Origin: Marinobacter excellens HL-55
GTDB lineage: Bacteria > Pseudomonadota > Gammaproteobacteria > Pseudomonadales > Oleiphilaceae
Direction of reading: 5' to 3'
Length of the DNA stretch: 64,000 nucleotides
NCBI GenBank assembly: GCA_001314845.1
Contig: LJZQ01000009.1
Coordinates: forward strand, 1 to 64,000
Shown: one piece after another, positions 15,901 through 23,257 of the stretch
Layout: every line of letters starts with the position of its first letter
Numbering within the stretch: position 1 is the first letter of the stretch
The notes under the pieces: model-generated
What the model saw: only the letters and a program-made list of their open reading frames with translations
Told to the model about the DNA's origin: nothing
The model's database searches: none
Program-made: the position numbers and the translations under genes

Positions 15901-18226
15901 TCACGATCACGACGCCGCCCTGATTGTCAGCACACTCTGGCCGGCGACCCAGAGCGCCGGGTTACTGCGCTTCAGCCCCCGGGCCCGGGCGTTGGCGATG
16001 CTGTTCTGGGCGGAACTGAGCCAGCAGCCGGAGCCCGCGCAGCAGTTGCGGTCGCGATGTCTGTCTGCCGGTATTCTCAGCCGGATGATGCAATCGAATG
16101 AACTGCTGGGCTCGCTTGAGCAGGAGCTTGACCCTCGGTTGTCTGAATTTATCGAGACCCATGGGCTTGCGCTGACAGACAAAGGCAGTGCAGAGCGGTC
16201 GCTGGTCACCTCTGCTGCCGAGTACCTGGTGCGTCAGCTGGCGGAAGAGTCTGATGCGTTCGAGATAACCCGCTACGCCGGTGAACTGGCCGAAGGGTTC
16301 ACAGACGCCCTAAAGCGCGACAATCAGTTGGCGCAATATCAGAACGCGCTGAATGTGGTGGCCGGTCAGCCAAAGGCGCGCTGGAGCATTACCAGCCATT
16401 GGCTGAAAGCCTGGATGGGCAAGGCCGATCAGCAACACCTGCAACATTATCTGCCAGAAGTGGTAGCGGTGCTTAATGCTGGCGATGCGGTCAAAACCAC
16501 CGTGCGCAGTGTCGAGTTGGCGTTTCATGTGGAAGGCTTGCTGGGCCAGCACGCCTGCATTGATGAGCGTACACTGAGCTTGCAACTGGATGAATTTGAG
16601 GAGCGTTTGCGCCATCACCAGCAGGAAATCATTCCCGGCTGGCAACAGCTGCAGGAAGTCCGTCACCAGGTGTTGGAGCGCTGGCGTAATCAGCTGCGTT
16701 TGCAAGAGTTTCGGCCCCGGCCATTGTCATCGTTTGTCCGTAACAAACTGATCAGCGAGAGCTACCTGCCGATCATCGGCGACAACCTCGCCAAACAGAT
16801 GGGCACCGCCGGTGAAGACCGACGCACAGACCAGTCCGGCTTGTTGATGATGATCTCGCCACCCGGCTACGGTAAAACCACCCTGATGGAATACGTGGCG
16901 CACCGCCTGGGCCTGATCTTTATGAAGATCAACTGCCCGAGTCTGGGCCACGACGTCACCTCGCTGGACCCGGAGAAAGCGCCGCATTCCACTGCCGAGG
17001 CGGAACTGATCAAGCTCAACCTGGCGTTGGAAATGGGCAACAACGTGATGCTGTATCTGGACGATATCCAGCATACCCATCCGGAGTTCCTGCAGAAGTT
17101 CATTTCCCTGTGTGACGGTACCCGGAGGATCGAAGGTGTCTGGCGCGGCCGCACCCGCACCTACGACATGCGCGGCAAACGCTTCTGCGTGGTCATGGCC
17201 GGCAACCCCTACACCGAAAGCGGTGAAGTGTTCAAAGTGCCGGACATGCTCGCCAACCGGGCCGATATCTACAACCTGGGCGATGTACTCTCCGGCATGG
17301 AACACGCCTTTGCGCTGTCTTACGTCGAGAACAGCCTGAGCTCAAATCCGGTATTGGCACCACTGGCCACCCGAGGCATGGCGGATTTCTATCGCTTTGC
17401 CGATCTGGCCGAAGGCAAAACCGTGGCGGATTCGGACTTCGAACACGACTACAGCGCCGCCGAGCGGGACGAAATCGTCGCCCTGTTGAAGAAGATGATC
17501 CGGGTGCGGGAAACCGTTCTGCGAGTGAACCAGGCTTACATTGCCTCCAGCGCCCAGGCCGAGGCCTACCGCACCGAGCCGACGTTCAAGCTGCAGGGCA
17601 GTTATCGGAACATGAACAAGCTGGCGGAAAAGCTGTCGCCGGTGATGAGTGATGATGAGCTGGAAGCCTTGATCGACGACCATTACCAGGGTGAATCCCA
17701 GTTGCTGACCCAGGGCGCGGAAGAAAACCTGCTCAAGCTCAAGCAGATGCGAGGCACCCTGAACGAAGCCGAGGCGGCCCGCTGGCAGACCATCTGCGAA
17801 GAATACCGCCGACGCCAACAGGCCGGTGGTGATGAAGAAACCGGCGTGAAAGTGGTGCGCCAGCTGGGCCTGATTTCCGAACATATGCAGCAACTGGGTC
17901 AGCAGTTGGTGGCCGGAATGGACAGCCGAAGGGAGTCCGAACCGGATCTCGACAAGGCTTTGATCCAGCTGTCCCGCTCCCTCGAAACCGGCCTCACCGA
18001 AGGCCTGCAATCGGTGCAGCTCAACCCGGCGGTCACCGTCAACCTGGACAGCCCGCCCCAGGTGGGCGATGCCCTGATGGCGTTTGCCCGTATCTTTGAG
18101 GAATCCATTGTGCCGCTGGTGAAAACCATGGATGGCAAGCTGGATCTGGATCTGAAAACCCAGAGCGAGATGAGTCGGGTGCTGAAGGTGATTCGGGAGT
18201 TGCAGGAGCGGTTGTTGGCGGGGTGA
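12977..18226 (+). CDS. Giant AAA+ ATPase of the family labelled 'DNA repair ATPase', flotillin-linked
   Basis: A 1,749-residue protein. The N-terminal 450 residues hold the family's conserved opening (LGRARVRTENNAVARDVVRL, then LLFGFNLRLGLRKT) and a beta-rich region. Residues about 480-900 are helical with coiled-coil stretches. A second mixed region follows. An AAA+ module lies at about 1240-1560, with Walker A SPPGYGKTT (Lys1300) and Walker B VMLYLDDIQH (Asp1362-1363). The CVVMAGNPYTE segment fits sensor 1, and the overall look is MoxR-like. The C-terminal 180 residues are helical. The name 'DNA repair ATPase' is a database label that I recall for relatives in other phyla; I see nothing here that proves a DNA role. 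Position after flotillin argues for a membrane-associated unfoldase or remodeller. AGGA precedes the ATG by nine bases. Confidence 0.85.
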   Translation: MSTDRTGLESIVQEGSAFETIQRRLKDQGAQLRQQVSGLNQAREDIFGSAGMNVLGRARVRTENNAVARDVVRLGDNLLFGFNLRLGLRKTLAIEDVFRLYHLNDGDTGFEMTEAAIDGSFLTDARFVTDFRELQQYYNTATLSQLVILKGMLLMAFRIGDKLDDLRVFRWELKADGEVGRYVDNRGERDLTFPDRFSFAWKSVGRDSQVQGRSPHLNIADTLFVDNLRGNITFKVENNTATGEGIYQDAVESDSQSLDDATFDYADLGEILLVRILPFNEKQWRYYLFNRTERKVERVDAMAGSVASLPDNHGLIFPSGYYLTTGELKTFQIPDGDFRLKRTLRSPNGEDVLYVFYEQLTGQVILFRYNLIRKQADVPLIGHGFALFENGHLVIFNADNEPTLVHPLQVWETPFTSETFHAQASVSNDSELARIGNPELVRGIAELNTVATLMEAAGASERHFTALIRTVDRVLDQFFWLTARQDEALFAGLHQQLSTIRGTAELVLDEYEKVQSIRAQTETAIAEVADAQGELMRDLKPDSWKAPDQFVGYLARLREHRGRVRTLNDRRYVDKARVEALESDLAEAEERLTDRTFRFLASPEALDGYRKTLTELQTDLVDADTRDALRKIVERYRELTSGLDMIQGMLASMAGDDAALETAITDNISGIYATINQQRSEAELRLKEQGSAEARAQFAARLRLFEQSLANGVSALTDVRECDGLMTRMLDQLQELESQFGEFDEFLAAVLEQRENAHESIEARRQQLQDQQQRRVTTLTDAAERILKNVTRRTERFASPEELHAFFASDAMVARLRSMAKELRELGAAMEADDCLGQLKAAQDNALRSVRDKADIFEDGGAVIRLGKHRFSVNQQELDLTLIPRDDHVLLHLTGTQYYERLDEPELDRLRGYWNMSQPSESDKVYRAEYLAALVIDEFRALPDLPVNVADLDELTDYIRKFASPRYREGYEKGIHDHDAALIVSTLWPATQSAGLLRFSPRARALAMLFWAELSQQPEPAQQLRSRCLSAGILSRMMQSNELLGSLEQELDPRLSEFIETHGLALTDKGSAERSLVTSAAEYLVRQLAEESDAFEITRYAGELAEGFTDALKRDNQLAQYQNALNVVAGQPKARWSITSHWLKAWMGKADQQHLQHYLPEVVAVLNAGDAVKTTVRSVELAFHVEGLLGQHACIDERTLSLQLDEFEERLRHHQQEIIPGWQQLQEVRHQVLERWRNQLRLQEFRPRPLSSFVRNKLISESYLPIIGDNLAKQMGTAGEDRRTDQSGLLMMISPPGYGKTTLMEYVAHRLGLIFMKINCPSLGHDVTSLDPEKAPHSTAEAELIKLNLALEMGNNVMLYLDDIQHTHPEFLQKFISLCDGTRRIEGVWRGRTRTYDMRGKRFCVVMAGNPYTESGEVFKVPDMLANRADIYNLGDVLSGMEHAFALSYVENSLSSNPVLAPLATRGMADFYRFADLAEGKTVADSDFEHDYSAAERDEIVALLKKMIRVRETVLRVNQAYIASSAQAEAYRTEPTFKLQGSYRNMNKLAEKLSPVMSDDELEALIDDHYQGESQLLTQGAEENLLKLKQMRGTLNEAEAARWQTICEEYRRRQQAGGDEETGVKVVRQLGLISEHMQQLGQQLVAGMDSRRESEPDLDKALIQLSRSLETGLTEGLQSVQLNPAVTVNLDSPPQVGDALMAFARIFEESIVPLVKTMDGKLDLDLKTQSEMSRVLKVIRELQERLLAG

Positions 18227-18268
18227 GGCCAGGCGCAGAAATGTGAACTTGAGTATCTGTGCTAGGCT

Positions 18269-18274
18269 TATAGT
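18269..18274 (+). promoter_or_regulatory. Candidate -10 element for the DUF883 gene pair
   Basis: TATAGT preceded by GGCT, about 100 bases before the DUF883 start, in the only gap between it and the ATPase gene. No good -35 hexamer sits at 16-18 bases, which would suit a stationary-phase (RpoS-type) promoter, as known for DUF883 genes in E. coli. Confidence 0.35.
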
Positions 18275-18377
18275 GTCTTCGCCAGTACATTGCCGGATTC
18301 AGTGTGTGGTGAAGCGCTGGCTATATTTATCGAATATGCCAAATTAGCAGTAAATCTATTGTGTAAGGAGGCAGAAA

Positions 18378-18701
18378 ATGGAAGCAAAATCTACCCAGGA
18401 CGACTACAACAAGGTAAAGCAGGATCTTCAAGAACTCCGAGAGGATCTGTCCAAACTGACTCGATCGGTTTCCGAAAGCCAAAAAAGCAACATCAGCAGC
18501 CTTCGGGATGAAATCCGCCGCGAGAGCCAAGAGGCTTTTGATCAGGTCAAACAAAAGGGTGATCAAGCACTGCATCGCGCCAAGGATGCCGGAGACAAAG
18601 CCGTGCATGAGGTTGAGCACAAGATTGAGGAGCGACCGTTTCTCAGTATTCTTATTATGTTTCTGGCCGGTATCCTCGTGGGCAAACTGCTTGATCGCTG
18701 A
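18378..18701 (+). CDS. DUF883 family protein (ElaB/YqjD/YgaM type)
   Basis: A 107-residue protein. About 85 residues form a charged amphipathic coiled coil (DDYNKVKQDLQELREDLSKL; VHEVEHKIEERPF), and one C-terminal membrane helix (LSILIMFLAGILVGKLLDR) ends in the short basic tail seen in this family. E. coli relatives are stationary-phase inner-membrane proteins that bind ribosomes through the N-terminal part. AAGGAGG seven bases before the ATG is an excellent ribosome site. The next gene begins two bases after the stop, which matches the yqjD-yqjE arrangement. Confidence 0.88.
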   Translation: MEAKSTQDDYNKVKQDLQELREDLSKLTRSVSESQKSNISSLRDEIRRESQEAFDQVKQKGDQALHRAKDAGDKAVHEVEHKIEERPFLSILIMFLAGILVGKLLDR

Positions 18702-18703
18702 TC

Positions 18704-19198
18704 ATGCTTGATTCTGCGCAAGTACAGGGTGCGTTGCGTAAGGCAGCCGCTGCCATCATTGGTTTTGTAATGGCGATGGTCTTGCTTACCGCCCTGCTAC
18801 TTACCGGGTGTTATCTTTTGGTTCAGGCCGCTGTCCTGGCGCTGTCGCCTTGGCTTGGCGAGGCCGGCGCCATGGGGTTGGCCGGATTTGTCTGTGTTCT
18901 TTTATTGACGCTTTTTTTGTACCGATTAAGCCGCCCGAAGTCTTCGACCAAATCTCCAGACTCGGCAGACGGCAAGTCGGGTTCAGGCATTGATGTGCTT
19001 CGTAATCTAATCCGGGAAAATCCACTTGAGGCGGCTGCGCTAGCTTTTGCGGTGGGCATCGCGGAACAGGGAGATCCCCGGCTTAAATCCCTGCTCATGG
19101 AAGGCGGCATGATTTTGATGAAGCGCACGGACGGCGAACAGCCAGATGGAGGCGGCACCGATGAGGTGTCAGGTCAGAGCGGAACTGGCCCCCAGTGA
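18704..19198 (+). CDS. Two-helix inner-membrane protein, YqjE/holin-like by position
   Basis: A 164-residue protein with two hydrophobic helices (about residues 15-45, AAAAIIGFVMAMVLLTALLL, and 50-72, GLAGFVCVLLLTLFLY). A polar Ser/Lys-rich linker and a soluble tail with LRNLIRENPLEAAALAFAVG complete it. It starts two bases after the DUF883 stop with no ribosome site of its own, so it is translationally coupled. The position and topology resemble YqjE (DUF1469, 'phage holin family' in databases), but the sequence match I can see is weak. Function unknown. Confidence 0.7.
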   Translation: MLDSAQVQGALRKAAAAIIGFVMAMVLLTALLLTGCYLLVQAAVLALSPWLGEAGAMGLAGFVCVLLLTLFLYRLSRPKSSTKSPDSADGKSGSGIDVLRNLIRENPLEAAALAFAVGIAEQGDPRLKSLLMEGGMILMKRTDGEQPDGGGTDEVSGQSGTGPQ

Positions 19199-19230
19199 TA
19201 GACTTCCGGCCATTGATAATCTTGCTATCT

Positions 19231-19285
19231 TGCCTTCCGAAGGCTTGACGTTGATCAAGTTCCTTCTCCTCGGAAGGCATACAGT
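19231..19285 (+). promoter_or_regulatory. Probable ANR/FNR-controlled promoter of the YdcH-like gene, inside an inverted repeat
   Basis: TTGAC-GTTG-ATCAA at 19245-19258 matches nine of ten fixed bases of the FNR/ANR consensus (TTGAT-N4-ATCAA). If the site is at the class II position (-41.5), transcription starts near 19293, and a -10 hexamer TACAGT lies exactly where expected, at 19280-19285. The box is enclosed by ten-base inverted arms TGCCTTCCGA (19231-19240) and TCGGAAGGCA (19270-19279), which could form a second operator or hairpin. Confidence 0.6.
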
Positions 19286-19324
19286 AGGCTTAGTTAATCA
19301 ATTGACCGAAGGAGAATGCCAATA

Positions 19325-19582
19325 ATGTCTATCGAAAGACACGATCTGTTGCACGAGTTACCTGAGTCCAGAGAGGCGATTCATCATCTGAAGACCAGCA
19401 ATAATCACTTTGCCAAGCTGTTCGATGAGTATCATGAGCTCGATCACGCGGTTCACCGCATTGAAACTGGTGTCGAGACTACCTCTGACGAGTATCTGGA
19501 AAATCAGAAAAAAACGCGTCTGAATCTCAAAGATCAGCTTTACACGATGATTCGTGAGTACGAAGCATCACTCGCCGACTGA
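19325..19582 (+). CDS. YdcH/DUF465 family small protein
   Basis: An 85-residue helical protein matching the YdcH family: HDLLHELPESREAIHHLKTS, then FAKLFDEYHELDHAVHRIE, and a C-terminal helix (RLNLKDQLYTMIREYE). The ATG at 19325 is chosen because AAGGAG (19309-19314) lies ten bases upstream; an ATG three codons earlier is only one base from that site. Members are short two-helix hairpins, in some species oxygen- or stress-regulated, with no settled function. A probable ANR/FNR site lies upstream, pointing to induction at low oxygen. Confidence 0.87.
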   Translation: MSIERHDLLHELPESREAIHHLKTSNNHFAKLFDEYHELDHAVHRIETGVETTSDEYLENQKKTRLNLKDQLYTMIREYEASLAD

Positions 19583-19596
19583 TGTGTGTTGGCTTG

Positions 19597-19622
19597 CTGG
19601 TCAGTCGCTACTGGCTGATCAG
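19597..19622 (+). terminator. Hairpin after the YdcH-like gene
   Basis: CTGGTCAG / CTGATCAG arms (eight pairs with one G-U) around a ten-base loop, 14 bases after the stop. The downstream sequence (TGTCCTGTCTTG) is only mildly U-rich. A weak terminator is plausible. Confidence 0.4.
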
Positions 19623-19716
19623 TGTCCTGTCTTGCCCATCCCTTCCGTGAAGATCGCTCCCCATTGGCGTATCATCCCCGCCTGACTGATTAATCAATAC
19701 ACCACAGGAGCCCATC

Positions 19717-20154
19717 ATGATCTGGACCGTATACCTATCCGGCGAAATCCACACCGACTGGCGTGAGCAGATTGCGGCCGGTGCCGAGGCGGCGGGATTG
19801 CCGGTTGAGTTTACCTCTGCCAACACCGACCACGAATCCAGCGACGCCGCGGGCGATTTTCTGGGCAAGCCGGAGAGCAATTTCTGGCGTGATCACCAGT
19901 CTTCCAAGGTGAACGCCATCCGCACCAAGACCTTGCTTGAGCAGTGCGATTTGGCGGTGATCCGCTTCGGTGACAAGTACAAGCAGTGGAACGCGGCCTT
20001 TGATGCCGGCTGCTGTGCGGCCATGGGTACGCCTTACATTACCCTGCACGGTGATGACATTGTGCACCCGCTGAAGGAAGTGGACGCTGCAGCCATGGCC
20101 TGGGCGCAGACCCCGGAACAGGTGGTGGAGTTGCTGAAGTACGTCACTGCTTAA
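19717..20154 (+). CDS. YtoQ family protein
   Basis: A 145-residue cytoplasmic protein close to the full length of the YtoQ family. It begins MIWTVYLSGEIHTDWREQI and contains the conserved FTSANTDHESSDAAGD, NFWRDHQSSKVNAIRT and DLAVIRFGDKYKQWNAAFDA segments. From memory, the fold is grouped with nucleoside 2-deoxyribosyltransferase-like proteins, but no reaction is established. A single transcription unit with the following ligase gene is possible (gap 37 bases, with AAAAGGA before the ligase). Confidence 0.88.
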   Translation: MIWTVYLSGEIHTDWREQIAAGAEAAGLPVEFTSANTDHESSDAAGDFLGKPESNFWRDHQSSKVNAIRTKTLLEQCDLAVIRFGDKYKQWNAAFDAGCCAAMGTPYITLHGDDIVHPLKEVDAAAMAWAQTPEQVVELLKYVTA

Positions 20155-20191
20155 TTGATTGGTCTCTCGGAGCGCTGTTAAAAGGATATAA

Positions 20192-21091
20192 ATGAGGCAA
20201 AGGATCATGCCGCACGTCTTTATCTGGTCCGCCAGGGCAATCGCTCTGGCGGTCAGTTTTATCTGCCTGTCATCGGTTTTGTTGCCGGGCGTCGCCCGAG
20301 CCCAGCCTCCGGCGATTACTCTGGCCAATGTTTACCACCAGGGGGTTGATCTTCGGCACTACTGGGTCAGCGAGAAGCTGGACGGAGTCCGGGCTTTCTG
20401 GGACGGAGAGCAATTCTGGTCAAGGGGCGGTCACGTTTATCAGGCTCCCGACTGGTTTACCGAGGGCTTTCCAGACCACCCTCTGGACGGCGAGCTCTGG
20501 AGCGGGCGTGAGCAGTTTGCTCAGCTGTCTGGCGTGGTGCGCAAGCAACAGCCGGTCGACCGCGAGTGGCGACAAGTGCGTTTTCATGCATTTGATCTGC
20601 CACTGGAGAACACGCTGTTTGAGGTTCGCTATCAGCGGTTGACGTCGTTGGTGTCGGCTGCCGGCTCCCGCTATCTGGTGCTGGTCAATCAGCACCCAGT
20701 GGCCAGCCATGAGGCTTTGATGGCGCAGCTGGAGCAGACGGTTACCGCCGGTGGCGAAGGGTTGATGCTCAAACGTAAAGCCGGCCTGTACCAGGCCGGG
20801 CGCTCTGACGATCTGCTCAAGGTGACAGCTTTTGACGATGCCGAAGCCATCGTGGTTGCCCATCTGCCCGGTAAGGGCAAGTATCAGGGCATGATGGGCG
20901 CGCTGGAAGTGGAGCTGGAGAATGGTCGCCGGTTCCGGATCGGCACCGGCTTCAGCGACGCCGACCGGCGCGATCCGCCCAGGCCGGGGGCAACGGTTAC
21001 TTTTCGCTATCGGGGCTACACCGCAACCGGCTTGCCCCGCTTTGCCAGCTATTTGCGGGTCCGCAATGATGAGCCCGAGCCTGCGGATTAA
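20192..21091 (+). CDS. Exported minimal ATP-dependent DNA ligase, Lig E type
   Basis: A 299-residue protein with a signal peptide (AIALAVSFICLSSVLLPGVARA, cleavage near residue 37). The two-domain catalytic core of ATP-dependent ligases follows: adenylated lysine Lys62 in EKLDGVR (motif I), motif III around HAFDLPL, motif IV EGLMLKR and motif V DDLLKV. A short OB-fold domain ends the protein. No extra DNA-binding domains are present. This is the Lig E pattern, known from naturally competent gammaproteobacteria and beta relatives, where the enzyme seals nicked DNA in the periplasm. The ATG at 20192 follows AAAAGGA. Export is strongly supported by the sequence; a role in DNA uptake or extracellular DNA is inference. 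Confidence 0.92.
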   Translation: MRQRIMPHVFIWSARAIALAVSFICLSSVLLPGVARAQPPAITLANVYHQGVDLRHYWVSEKLDGVRAFWDGEQFWSRGGHVYQAPDWFTEGFPDHPLDGELWSGREQFAQLSGVVRKQQPVDREWRQVRFHAFDLPLENTLFEVRYQRLTSLVSAAGSRYLVLVNQHPVASHEALMAQLEQTVTAGGEGLMLKRKAGLYQAGRSDDLLKVTAFDDAEAIVVAHLPGKGKYQGMMGALEVELENGRRFRIGTGFSDADRRDPPRPGATVTFRYRGYTATGLPRFASYLRVRNDEPEPAD

Positions 21092-21101
21092 TGTCGGCGT
21101 A

Positions 21102-21701
21102 TCAGGGCGAAACCGCCTTGGGGCTTTCAGCCAGTTCTTCCAAAGTGCGGAAGCTGCACTCTTTTTCAGCCATGAAGGTGCGGGCCGAATCGGTCAGTAT
21201 GTTGTCGTCACTCAGGAACCGGCGGCCCAGCAGAACCGGGTATGAGAACTTGCCGCGGTCGGTCAGTGAGAACTGCGCTTCATGACTGTTGCCTGAGATG
21301 CAGAACTCCATCTTCACCACGTAGCGGCGCTGAGATGACGCGCCTTTTCGTTTGATGAGCACAGTCCGGTGCACGGGCCGTTCAAATTCCAGAATCACCT
21401 CTTCATGATCCAGTTTGCCTTCACTGGGCTGATCTTCGTGATCGCCGAGGGGCAGCTGAAACCGCACCCAGTCCTCGCTGTCCTTCTCGAACGGCTCTAC
21501 ATTTACCGCATGCAGGGAAGAGGTTTTTGCGCCCGTATCCAGCCGGGCTTTCAGCCGGACTTCGGTACTCTCCATCACCACCCATTCGACAAACCCGAGC
21601 ACTTCCGGATCGGCCTTGGTTGCTTTCGATGAGCTGGCAGCACTGGGGCCTGATGCCAGTAACAGCATCGCAAAAGCAGGTGTCAGTATCGCAAGTCGCA
21701 T
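21102..21701 (-). CDS. Retropepsin-like 'ATP-dependent zinc protease' (RimB-like), exported
   Basis: A 199-residue protein with a signal peptide (ILTPAFAMLLLASGPSAA) and the family core. The catalytic-type motif LDTGAKTSSLHA has Asp55-Thr56-Gly57. A later hydrophobic strand (KFSYPVLLGRRFL) and the ILTDSARTF segment complete the fold. These proteins resemble single-domain retroviral aspartic proteases; the zinc and ATP in the name are historical. The start at 21701 was chosen because AGAGGA lies six bases upstream; a longer form starting at 21731 has no ribosome site and spoils the signal peptide. Many relatives lie near RimK ligases, but none is present here. Convergent with the ligase gene, ten bases apart. 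Confidence 0.85.
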   Translation of the reverse strand: MRLAILTPAFAMLLLASGPSAASSSKATKADPEVLGFVEWVVMESTEVRLKARLDTGAKTSSLHAVNVEPFEKDSEDWVRFQLPLGDHEDQPSEGKLDHEEVILEFERPVHRTVLIKRKGASSQRRYVVKMEFCISGNSHEAQFSLTDRGKFSYPVLLGRRFLSDDNILTDSARTFMAEKECSFRTLEELAESPKAVSP

Positions 21702-21918
21702 CAAGAGTCCTCTTTGGCTGCCCGTAGTCATGGGGGATATATCCGCAGTTCAAGGCTAGCAGGAATGTCCTGAAACCGTTGTTACCACAGGGTTAACAAT
21801 TGTTGATCTGGCCATTTTGATGGAAGGCCTATTCGCCCCACAGCCCTATTCTGGCTATAAAACAGCCATATGCTCGGGCCTTGAAGGGCGTACACTGAAA
21901 AGATAACGGGAGGTTTTC

Positions 21919-22830
21919 ATGATGTCAGTTCTATCGGCTGGAAAAATTCAGCAGCATATTTCGGCCATTGCCAGTGGTTTTCTGGGGGATTGGCTGGAGG
22001 CCCGGGGCAATGGGCTTGCGGTGCCAATGAGGATGTTTATCGATGGTCAGCCCCTGGATGTAGCGAACCCGACGGTAGATGCGCCAGGAAGCACGCTATG
22101 CCTGTCGATCCACGGGTTGATGGAACTGGATTCAGTCTGGGACTTTCCTGGCCAGGCCCATGAGCATTACGGTACTCGGTTGGCAGAGGCTGCGGGTGAC
22201 ACCACCGCCTTGAAGCTGCGTTTCAACTCTGGCCGGCCCATCTACCGCAACGGCCAGGATCTGGCCGACCTGCTGGAACAGCTGGTGATGCATTGGCCGG
22301 TGCCGGTTAAACGCCTGATTCTTCTGGGGCACAGCATGGGCGGATTGCTGATCCGCAGTGCCTGTCACTGCGGTGCAACCCGGCAACATGGCTGGATCAG
22401 TGTGCAACTGGACTGTGTGTACATCGGCGCACCCCATGATGGCTCCTGGCTGGCCATTGGCGCCCATAAGGTGGCCGACAGGTTGAATCAGGTGCCCAGG
22501 GATTATCTGAAGGTGATGGGCGAGGTGATTGACCTGCGTAGCGAGGGTATACGCAACTTGTCCCGCGGGGAGGTCTTCGAACCTGGCCAGGATGAGCAGC
22601 CATTGCTGCCGCAGGCTCGGCACTATGTGATCAGCGGGCTACTGGCGAGAAAGGCTGAGCACCCGGTGAACGCGCTGTTCGGAGATGCGCTGGTGCATGA
22701 GTCCAGCGCTCGCGGTGAGCACAGACCGGGCTGGGTGCTTAACGGCATAGCAAACTTTCCCGGTGTGGATCATCTACGCCTGGCGCACCACCCATTGGTG
22801 TGCGGGCAACTGCAGGAGTGGCTGGTATGA
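21919..22830 (+). CDS. Alpha/beta-hydrolase, lipase/PGAP1-like
   Basis: A 303-residue cytoplasmic hydrolase with no signal peptide. The nucleophile elbow GHSMGG puts the catalytic serine at Ser139; the oxyanion region is CLSIHGLME. The GAPHDGSW segment after the elbow is typical of PGAP1-like lipases, and the likely catalytic histidine lies near the end in GVDHLRLAHH. GGGAGG lies five bases before the first of two adjacent ATG codons. It overlaps the next small gene by four bases (ATGA). The substrate is probably a lipid or ester; no closer assignment is possible. Confidence 0.85.
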   Translation: MMSVLSAGKIQQHISAIASGFLGDWLEARGNGLAVPMRMFIDGQPLDVANPTVDAPGSTLCLSIHGLMELDSVWDFPGQAHEHYGTRLAEAAGDTTALKLRFNSGRPIYRNGQDLADLLEQLVMHWPVPVKRLILLGHSMGGLLIRSACHCGATRQHGWISVQLDCVYIGAPHDGSWLAIGAHKVADRLNQVPRDYLKVMGEVIDLRSEGIRNLSRGEVFEPGQDEQPLLPQARHYVISGLLARKAEHPVNALFGDALVHESSARGEHRPGWVLNGIANFPGVDHLRLAHHPLVCGQLQEWLV

Positions 22831-23138
22831 AAGGACCGGATAATCATGTGCACTGGTGGTTGGGTGTGGCGGACCTGTTGGGACACGGCATGCAGCACGG
22901 TGCGATAAAACTCAAACGAGCGCACTTGTCGATTGCAGACGAGAGCTTTCGGATGCTTGAGGCGATACCGGTAACACGTCCCGTTAGTCGGGTTGTTAGG
23001 GTCTGTCACCATAGTATTTCCCACATCAGCTATTCCAGCGTTGAGCTGGCTGGCCACGCGGTGGCTCTGTTGGCCGCTGCTGCAGCCGCTCGGGGTGTGG
23101 TCGATGGCGAACATGGCTGCAACATGAATGATTCTTAG
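22827..23138 (+). CDS. Small hypothetical protein coupled to the hydrolase gene
   Basis: A 103-residue protein whose ATG overlaps the hydrolase stop (ATGA). It begins with a His/Trp-rich segment (HVHWWLGVADLLGHGMQHGA) and contains a hydrophobic Ala-rich helix (AGHAVALLAAAAAARGVVDG) near the end. It resembles no family I can name. The overlap and sustained reading frame support a real gene. A small helper or membrane-associated protein for the hydrolase is a guess. Confidence 0.6.
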   Translation: MKGPDNHVHWWLGVADLLGHGMQHGAIKLKRAHLSIADESFRMLEAIPVTRPVSRVVRVCHHSISHISYSSVELAGHAVALLAAAAAARGVVDGEHGCNMNDS

Positions 23139-23257
23139 TCGGAGTTTAATCCTGTCATGCGTTTTTCCTCGTTAGGGTGGAGCCAAGCAATCGGAAGAGA
23201 TCTATTCCGGTTGAACGTTTTACCAATGGACAACCAAACCGCAGAGGAAAACGCGTT

